In this document: one piece after another, positions 12,574 through 17,596 of the stretch
Position numbering within the stretch: position 1 is the first letter of the stretch
Layout: the number at the start of each line of letters is the position of its first letter
Origin: CAYTES01 sp964436935
Lineage (GTDB): Bacteria; Patescibacteriota; Gracilibacteria; UBA1369; UBA12473
Length of the DNA: 17,596 nt
Reading direction: 5' to 3'
Assembly (NCBI GenBank): GCA_964436935.1
Contig: CAYTES010000030.1
Location: 1-17,596 of the forward strand
Position numbers and translations under genes: made by a program
The notes under the pieces: generated by a model
Told to the model about the DNA's origin: nothing
Databases searched by the model: none
What the model saw: only the letters and a program-made list of their open reading frames with translations

Positions 12574-14235
12574 ATGTCTCCAAAAGCCGTATTTTCTCCC
12601 TTTTCCTGGTTTACAACTCGTTCGGCACAAGCGCGTATTGCGCTTATTTGTCTGCTGTTTTTTATGGTGGGAAATGGTGCTTCCACTCAAGCCCAGGAAG
12701 AAAGGCCTTCCGAATCGTTGCCGTCAGGCTATGAGGCGCTTTTCAACAGTGCCTCCATCGATCCTTCAAGCTTGGACCCCTCCACGCTTCGAAACGCCTA
12801 TTTATTACTTAAGCTTAAGCAATACCTTCAATCTGCTCAACAAAACTACCAATCTTTGGAGGATAAAATAGATGAAACACGCACCCAAATTGATGAAAAT
12901 CGCCATGAGATTGTTGGTCTCCAGGGTGAAATCGAGCATCTTGAAGCGTTGGTTCACGATTCCGAGTCTAAAATCAAAAGCGTGGAAACGCAAATGGCTC
13001 AAAAAGAAACGGATATTCGCAAAAGCCTGGAAAGCATCACCTTCAACCAACTTGAGCGCGAGCAGCAAATGGATGCGCTGAAATCTTATTTTATATTGCT
13101 GTATTTCCAAAAAAATCTTTACTTCGATACGGTGAACAGTCGTGCTAATGGACTTAAGATCCTGCTGGAAGAAGGTACCGTTTCCGAGGTCCTCAAAAAA
13201 GGTACCTATCTTGCTCTCATCGAAAAGCAAACAGAGTTGGTCATGGATCGCCTGACTGAAATTGAACGCAGCACCAAGCGAGAAAACTATAATTTGGTCC
13301 TTAAAAGGGACCAATTGGAGACGCTCAGCGAGCAGTTGGAAGGAGAACGTCGCAATCTTACGGCGGAATTGGAGGGAAAAGAAAATCTCTTACGTGAAAC
13401 CCAAGGAAGCGATGAAGTGTATCGGGAACTGTTTGCTTCCTATATGGCTGCCGAGGAAGCCATCACTCAAGAGATTGCAGAATTCAAAAATAATATTGAG
13501 CTATTGGATGATCGGTTTTCGAGTATTTCCGCTCAGTTGTCGGCCTCGGAATTGGAGCTGATTCATTCCATTCAATCGGAGTCTGCCACCGAATTTGACA
13601 TACGGGATGCCGCGGATTTCCTCAAATTGGATTGGCCGCTTAGTCCCGCCTCCGGTTTGACGGCATTTTTTGATGACTCGGAATATGTAAAAGCGTTTGG
13701 GGTGGCGCATCATGCGGTGGATATCCGAGTCACTCAAGGGAGTGTTATTTTTGCTCCGGCGGACGGAGTGGTTTATAAAGTTCATGATACGGCCGCACTG
13801 GATGATCCGAAGGCAAAACTGGGTTATGGTTATCTCATTATCGCCCATCGTAAAGGAGTGATGACGTTGTATGGACATATTTCCGGCGCACTGGTGAAAG
13901 AGGGCGATTTTGTGCGCCGCGGTCAAATCATCGGTCTCACCGGTGCGACGCCGGGAACACCCGGGGCCGGAGCTCGCACCACGGGCGCGCATCTGCATCT
14001 TGAAGTGTTGCAGGATGGGGTTAGGGTCGACCCTTTGGAATATCTCTCACTTGCCGAGGTCCCCATGGACTCCCTTCCTGAAAAATACCTTCGATTGCTT
14101 GAGCAGCAGCTTGAAAATGCTCTGGAAGAAGAAGGTATCTCCTCCGACGAACTTTCACTGGAGGAAGATATTGAAGAAACCATTGAACAAGGAACTATTG
14201 TGGAAGAGTTTGAAAAAGCTTCCGGTACAAACTAA
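12574..14235 (+). CDS. Secreted coiled-coil M23 family metallopeptidase (EnvC/LytM-like)
   Basis: A 553-residue exported protein with EnvC-like architecture, probably acting on cell-wall peptidoglycan. I start at ATG 12574: the ATG at 12514 lies before a TATAAT box, and the shorter form has a proper signal peptide (basic region, hydrophobic core ALICLLFFMVG near residues 23-33, and AxA-type cleavage near TQAQ, about 38-41). Residues about 75-345 form long heptad-rich coiled coils. The peptidase domain (about 375-495) has HHAVD (379-383, the HxxxD zinc motif), LYGHI, and HLHLE (473-477, the HxH motif), so the zinc ligands are intact and it is probably catalytic, unlike degenerate EnvC proteins. 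An acidic tail ends the protein. Its stop overlaps that of the convergent membrane protein gene by four bases, with no terminator between them. Confidence 0.9.
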   Translation: MSPKAVFSPFSWFTTRSAQARIALICLLFFMVGNGASTQAQEERPSESLPSGYEALFNSASIDPSSLDPSTLRNAYLLLKLKQYLQSAQQNYQSLEDKIDETRTQIDENRHEIVGLQGEIEHLEALVHDSESKIKSVETQMAQKETDIRKSLESITFNQLEREQQMDALKSYFILLYFQKNLYFDTVNSRANGLKILLEEGTVSEVLKKGTYLALIEKQTELVMDRLTEIERSTKRENYNLVLKRDQLETLSEQLEGERRNLTAELEGKENLLRETQGSDEVYRELFASYMAAEEAITQEIAEFKNNIELLDDRFSSISAQLSASELELIHSIQSESATEFDIRDAADFLKLDWPLSPASGLTAFFDDSEYVKAFGVAHHAVDIRVTQGSVIFAPADGVVYKVHDTAALDDPKAKLGYGYLIIAHRKGVMTLYGHISGALVKEGDFVRRGQIIGLTGATPGTPGAGARTTGAHLHLEVLQDGVRVDPLEYLSLAEVPMDSLPEKYLRLLEQQLENALEEEGISSDELSLEEDIEETIEQGTIVEEFEKASGTN

Positions 14236-14948
14236 ATCATTCCATAACGATTGAGAAAGTAAACCGAGGCCAAGCCCCCGAGGAGAACAAAAAAGAATAA
14301 AGCCCATGCCCACCGATGCGAGGGTTTTATGGTATAGAGATTCAGCGCCTTGAGGGTGGCCTTGGGAAGCTCCAAGGCCGTATTGATGGTTTTGGCAATG
14401 AGGGCGGCCTCAGCATAATCCTTCATTCCCTGTCCGTTATTATCAAAAAGAAAATACTTTCCTTTTCCCTGCTTCAATCGGAGAAACAGGTGGTAGTTCA
14501 AATGGATGGCTCGTGTTTTCTCATTTGTTTCAATATGAGTGACCGGAAATTCCGGATTCTCCAAAAATTCCACCGTAGTGTCATTGAGTGAACTCAGTAT
14601 TCCCTCGTCTCTCAAGCGTTCCACATCCGCCCATTCCACCTCATCCCAATGGAATATCCTTTGTTGTCCTTGAATATGTTCCTCTACGGTGCGGGCCGGA
14701 TGATCCAGAATAAGGATCTGTTGTCTCTTCATTAAGAAAAAACACAGCACACTATCCAGTACGAATAAAACTCCAGCAAAAAGCGGTACTTCGCTGCTCC
14801 ATTTTTCAAACACCACTCCCAGAATCGCCAGAGCAAGAATGAGAATCCCCGCCCCCATCAATCCCAAAGGCAAGGTGGGGTCAGTATAAACAAAAGTCTC
14901 TTTTTCTTTTTCCTTGATGGTCTTGAGCATACGGTGAAATTGTACCAT
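14232..14948 (-). CDS. Unrecognised three-helix membrane protein
   Basis: A 238-residue membrane protein from the ATG at 14948 (a later ATG at 14930 is also possible). Hydrophobic helices lie at about 26-47, 53-74 and 212-233. Between the second and third is a soluble domain of about 135 residues with alternating beta-strand-like segments (for example QQILILDHPARTVEEH, HLFLRLKQGKGKYFLFDN), resembling in outline bacterial PH-like membrane proteins, though I cannot assign a family. A longer in-frame form from 15173 is rejected because it would run antisense through the conserved start of nfo. Only 9 bp separate its start from that of divergent nfo. Function unknown. Confidence 0.72.
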   Translation of the reverse strand: MVQFHRMLKTIKEKEKETFVYTDPTLPLGLMGAGILILALAILGVVFEKWSSEVPLFAGVLFVLDSVLCFFLMKRQQILILDHPARTVEEHIQGQQRIFHWDEVEWADVERLRDEGILSSLNDTTVEFLENPEFPVTHIETNEKTRAIHLNYHLFLRLKQGKGKYFLFDNNGQGMKDYAEAALIAKTINTALELPKATLKALNLYTIKPSHRWAWALFFFVLLGGLASVYFLNRYGMI

Positions 14949-14957
14949 AATCGGATC

Positions 14958-15815
14958 ATGTCCAACACCTCTCCCCTTCTTGGAGCTCACATGTCCATCG
15001 CCAATGGTTTTTTGGCGGCCGCACAGGAAACGCATGAACTTTTGGGAGCCAATGCGCTTCAACTTTTTCTCAAAAGTCCAAGGGGTCGTGGAATCACTAA
15101 ACTCACCGTCGACGATGCTCACGCCTTTCGAGAATACATAAAAAAAGTCGATATTCGATTTGTGGTGGTTCATTCTTCTTACCTTCTAAATTTGGCAAAA
15201 CCAATTACCGGTGACCCTTGGGCCCTGCAATCCTTGATCGATGATTTGCGATCCACCGCTCAACTGGGTGGAGCCGGCGTGGTGTTGCACATTGGAAAAA
15301 CACTTGAATTGGCGTATGGGATTGCGGAAGATCACTTGGTCCAAAACTTGCAGACGGTACTTGAGGCCACCCAAGATTTATCGACTGAAATTATTTTGGA
15401 AAATACCGCGGGGCAAGGAACTGAAATGGGAATCACCTTTGCACAGTTGGCGTCCGTCTATACGAAACTGGGCAAACCTTCGCGGGTTTCCTTTTGTTTG
15501 GACACGTGTCATTTGTTTGCGGCAGGGTATGACTTAACGACGGCAATCTCGGTGGAACAGATACTGAAACAGTTTGATGAAGAAATTGGGACGCATAAAA
15601 TTCGCGTCTTTCATTTCAATGATTCGAAATATCCTTTGGGAGCGCGCCGGGATCGTCATCAGAATTTAAAAGAAGGCCATGTGGGCCTGGAAGGGCTCAC
15701 GGTTTTGGCTCAATTTGGGGCCCGACGAGGTATTCCAATGATTTTGGAAACACCACTTCGCGACGGAAGTCATCTCGAAGACTTCAAAATCCTCAAAATA
15801 ATTGCCAAAAATTAA
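14958..15815 (+). CDS. nfo: Endonuclease IV (AP endonuclease)
   Basis: Nfo cuts DNA 5' to abasic sites and removes blocking 3' groups in base excision repair. From ATG 14958 it is 285 residues, the family norm, opening with LLGAHMSIANGF (7-18). All nine trinuclear-zinc ligands can be placed: His72 (VVHSSY), His111 (LHIGK), Glu148 (LENTAGQG), Asp182 and His185 (LDTCH), His219 (FHFNDSK), Asp232 and His234 (RDRH) and Glu264 (LETP). A GTG at 14934 would add eight residues unlike the family and overlap the divergent gene, so I reject it. It begins 9 bp from the divergent membrane protein gene; 55 bp of AT-rich DNA follow before the next gene. Confidence 0.96.
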   Translation: MSNTSPLLGAHMSIANGFLAAAQETHELLGANALQLFLKSPRGRGITKLTVDDAHAFREYIKKVDIRFVVVHSSYLLNLAKPITGDPWALQSLIDDLRSTAQLGGAGVVLHIGKTLELAYGIAEDHLVQNLQTVLEATQDLSTEIILENTAGQGTEMGITFAQLASVYTKLGKPSRVSFCLDTCHLFAAGYDLTTAISVEQILKQFDEEIGTHKIRVFHFNDSKYPLGARRDRHQNLKEGHVGLEGLTVLAQFGARRGIPMILETPLRDGSHLEDFKILKIIAKN

Positions 15816-15870
15816 AAAAGGATTATTGTTATTCCATTGGGGGATTAATTTTATTCTTTAAATTTTATTT

Positions 15871-16128
15871 ATGGCCGAAGGCTCCGATCGAGAAATTTCC
15901 GTTGACGATAGCATTTCCGTAGAACCTTTGGATGCCGATAAGGTCCAACGCATTCAAACCTTTTTGGGACTGGCGGGCCTTCAGGGAGCGCCTTCATTAA
16001 GCGATGCAGGGATTTTTTATGTTAGACCTCATGACGGCATTTCGCTCGGCTCTTCCAGGGTGGAATCCGCTCTTCAACATTTAAAAACTCAATACCATCA
16101 ATTGAGGTTCGAATTGTTGAGTGAGTGA
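15871..16128 (+). CDS. Unrecognised 85-residue protein
   Basis: A small acidic protein with no family I recognise. The first 25 residues are rich in Asp, Glu and Ser; residues about 25-85 look like a small globular helical domain (KVQRIQTFLGLAGL, then a hairpin-like YVRPHDGISLGSS, then a helix). No signal peptide or membrane segment. The ATG follows a run of T/A (TTTAAATTTTATTT) like that before the next gene, suggesting short or absent leaders. Same strand as and 31 bp before the 162-residue gene, so probably one transcript with it. It ends in TGA, consistent with the standard code. Confidence 0.6.
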   Translation: MAEGSDREISVDDSISVEPLDADKVQRIQTFLGLAGLQGAPSLSDAGIFYVRPHDGISLGSSRVESALQHLKTQYHQLRFELLSE

Positions 16129-16159
16129 TATATTCTTTACTAATTTAAAAAATATTTTT

Positions 16160-16648
16160 ATGAGTGCAGACTCCGCGTTCAAAAAATCTGATGATGAGGA
16201 TACCTTGGAGATAGAGGTTACTTTAGAGGGAGAAGAATCCGCGCTTAGTCCCGAAGAAGCCGGCGTTGAACAAGGGGCCGCAACAGGTGAGGAAAAAACT
16301 GAAGTAAACGAGCTTCCGGTCTCCCTTATACTTGAGGAATTCAGTAAACCTTTTGAATACTTTATAGCGTCAGTCGGAGATGATATTACGGAGGCGGAAG
16401 GATATGCATTGATTGATTGTATCACCCTTGGCGTTCAGCCATTGATCAAACCTAATGCCCAAAAAGATTTGGAGTTGGGATCATTCAATGAAGGTGGCGT
16501 GTTTAATGTGTTGAGCAAATTGCCCCCCAAAAAAAAAGTACTGTCCAAAATCTTGAATTTGCTTGAGGAATTTCGTCTTAAAGAAATGGGCAAAAAGCCA
16601 TCTCCTCGCAATCCACGGAGAGAAATCTTTATCTATACTCAAGGCTAA
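16160..16648 (+). CDS. Unrecognised 162-residue acidic protein
   Basis: No recognised family. I start at ATG 16160 (MSADSAFKK); a GTG at 16121 overlapping the previous gene would add 13 residues. Residues 1-60 are low complexity and very acidic, probably disordered. Residues about 62-140 look folded (LILEEFSKPFEYFIASVGDD and FNVLSKLPPKKKVLSKIL areas), and the C-terminus is basic. A C6A9 homopolymer (16523-16537) lies inside the gene. Its stop overlaps that of convergent purQ by four bases. The domain pattern (acidic leader plus small domain) echoes the preceding 85-residue protein, though I see no clear homology. Confidence 0.6.
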   Translation: MSADSAFKKSDDEDTLEIEVTLEGEESALSPEEAGVEQGAATGEEKTEVNELPVSLILEEFSKPFEYFIASVGDDITEAEGYALIDCITLGVQPLIKPNAQKDLELGSFNEGGVFNVLSKLPPKKKVLSKILNLLEEFRLKEMGKKPSPRNPRREIFIYTQG

Positions 16649-17460
16649 TCGAAATAAGCTACCGCATTCTTAAAGAGTTGCAAGCACTCCCCTCCCCGCT
16701 CCTCCGGATTATTCCAGTTGGGGTAATGGTTCCATTTCGTGTTGCATTCCGGGTGTGGCATGGCGCCAAATATGCGCCCATTGGGACTGGTTATTCCTGC
16801 AATGGCAGCCGTCGCGCCGTTTGGATTTTGGGGATAATCTTGGGTGGGCTTTCCGTCTTCATCGATGTAGCGGAAAACAACCTGCTGATTCTTTTCTAAT
16901 TGCTCCATGGCTTCTTGCGGCACCCAAAAGCGTCCCTCTCCATGAGAAACAGGGGTTCGAAGGATCTGCCCCTCCATACCCGCAGTGAAAATGCAGGGTG
17001 ATTTTTCCACGCGAAGTCGTACCCATCGGCATTCAAAATGACCTGAAGCATTGTGCGCCAAAGCGGCTTCAATCCGGTCCATGTGCTGAAAAGGCAACAA
17101 TCCCATACGCACTAAAAATTGAAATCCGTTGCAGATTCCAATGATCAATTTATCCTGCTCAATAAATGTTTTGAGCTCTTCCTGAAAGTAGGCCAAACAT
17201 TGAGAAGCCAGAATTTTCCCGGAGGCCAAATGGTCTCCATGCGAGAATCCTCCCGGAAAGAAAAGGATTTGATAGTCCTTGAGACGCGCAGGCCCCGCCT
17301 TGAATTCGCTCAAATGCACCTGTTCCACCTGCGCTCCGGCAATTTCAAAGGCGTACTGGCTTTCCTGCATGCGATTGTTGCCCTCAGTGTAAAAAATGGC
17401 AACACGAGGCTTTGCTCCTGAAGCACCGGTAACGTAATGGGATGAGTTCGAATCCATCAT
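16645..17460 (-). CDS. purQ: Phosphoribosylformylglycinamidine synthase glutaminase subunit (PurQ)
   Basis: PurQ hydrolyses glutamine and passes ammonia to PurL, which makes FGAM from FGAR in step four of de novo purine synthesis. From ATG 17460 it has 271 residues, longer than Bacillus-type PurQ (about 227) and closer to PurQ-like domains of large FGAM synthases. Class I amidotransferase features: FFPGGFSHGDHLASGK (67-82), the nucleophile Cys110 in IGICNGFQ, PVSHGEGRF (170-178), NPNGATAAIAGI (212-223) and the His236/Glu238 pair in AMPHPE. An upstream in-frame TTG at 17505 would add 15 unlike residues. No purL is visible in the 136 bp left. It is apart from the minus-strand his/pur-like operon and shows that ordinary purine synthesis is probably present in the organism. 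Confidence 0.93.
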   Translation of the reverse strand: MMDSNSSHYVTGASGAKPRVAIFYTEGNNRMQESQYAFEIAGAQVEQVHLSEFKAGPARLKDYQILFFPGGFSHGDHLASGKILASQCLAYFQEELKTFIEQDKLIIGICNGFQFLVRMGLLPFQHMDRIEAALAHNASGHFECRWVRLRVEKSPCIFTAGMEGQILRTPVSHGEGRFWVPQEAMEQLEKNQQVVFRYIDEDGKPTQDYPQNPNGATAAIAGITSPNGRIFGAMPHPECNTKWNHYPNWNNPEERGGECLQLFKNAVAYFD

Positions 17461-17596
17461 ACAAAAATGGTTTAAAATTTCTTTAGGAATTCCCGCAAAA
17501 TGCAATTAACTTTGAAAAATCATCGATTTTCGATCGCTTCAAGACAAAGCGAGGAAGGCCGGGCCCCCTGAAAGGGGAGCGATTAGATACGTCGAC
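17461..17596. other. Region upstream of purQ at the window edge
   Basis: No complete gene. On the minus strand an in-frame-looking CGACGTATCTAA near 17585-17596 could be the end of an upstream gene, followed by a GC-rich imperfect hairpin (CCCC/GGGG arms near 17564-17575) without a T-run. Both readings are tentative because the window ends here. Confidence 0.25.

Noticed and set aside
14949..15173. N-terminal extension of the membrane protein to an ATG at 15173
   Set aside because: It would run antisense through the conserved N-terminus of nfo, and the extra 75 residues have no protein-like pattern.
16121..16159. GTG start overlapping the 85-residue gene
   Set aside because: An ATG at 16160 behind AT-rich DNA resembles the leader of the preceding gene; the GTG has no Shine-Dalgarno support.
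17461..17505. purQ start at TTG 17505
   Set aside because: The extra residues do not fit the family and two ATG codons lie at 17460 and 17457.
1..17596. UGA recoded to glycine as in Gracilibacteria/Absconditabacteria
   Set aside because: The 85-residue gene and the small membrane protein end at TGA, and conserved glycines in recognised genes are encoded by GGN.
1..17596. CRISPR array, tRNA, rRNA or insertion sequence
   Set aside because: No regularly spaced repeats, cloverleaf-like sequences, rRNA motifs, transposase or terminal inverted repeats were found on reading both strands.

Overview
The window is gene-dense bacterial chromosome (17.6 kb, moderate GC, intergenic gaps mostly under 180 bp). 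It uses the standard code: TAA, TAG and TGA all end genes, and tryptophans are TGG. Almost no gene has a Shine-Dalgarno sequence, and several starts sit right behind AT-rich, promoter-like DNA. An exported SLH-domain protein, a holin-annotated mini membrane protein, and compact overlapping genes suggest a Candidate Phyla Radiation (Patescibacteria)-type genome, perhaps Peregrinibacteria-like. That placement is inference, not proof.

Region 1 (1-7940, minus strand) is the notable part. A strong promoter (7911-7940) precedes seven tightly packed genes: a MazG-like/HisI-like fusion, HisG, HisA, a PurC-like protein, a formamidase (FmdA)/PurC-like fusion, PurA, and a thymidylate-kinase-like P-loop kinase. 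The set holds the first four chemical steps of histidine synthesis (PRPP + ATP to PRFAR) but none of HisF, HisH, HisB, HisC or HisD. It adds two SAICAR-synthetase-like domains, a formamidase domain and adenylosuccinate synthetase. This does not look like a histidine operon or a standard purine operon. The best inference is a dedicated pathway that remodels a nucleotide through histidine-type and purine-type chemistry. The closest analogy I know is the HisG-like plus PurC-like logic of pentostatin/coformycin biosynthesis. Several enzymes carry unusual changes, most strikingly a displaced metal-binding motif in the HisI part.

Region 2 (8011-12395, minus strand) is housekeeping and cell envelope: typA/bipA with its promoter; a secreted three-SLH-domain protein with a C-terminal type 1 copper (cupredoxin) domain and a clear terminator; an unrecognised 244-residue protein; a small two-helix membrane protein; and rpmA (ribosomal protein L27).

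Region 3 (12396-16648, mostly plus strand) has a secreted coiled-coil M23 peptidase, a convergent three-helix membrane protein, nfo (endonuclease IV), and two small unrecognised acidic proteins. Region 4 (16645-17596, minus strand) has purQ, the glutaminase subunit of FGAM synthase, so the host probably also runs at least part of ordinary de novo purine synthesis. No rRNA, tRNA, CRISPR array, insertion sequence or integrase was seen, and no gene-free stretch exceeds 300 bases.
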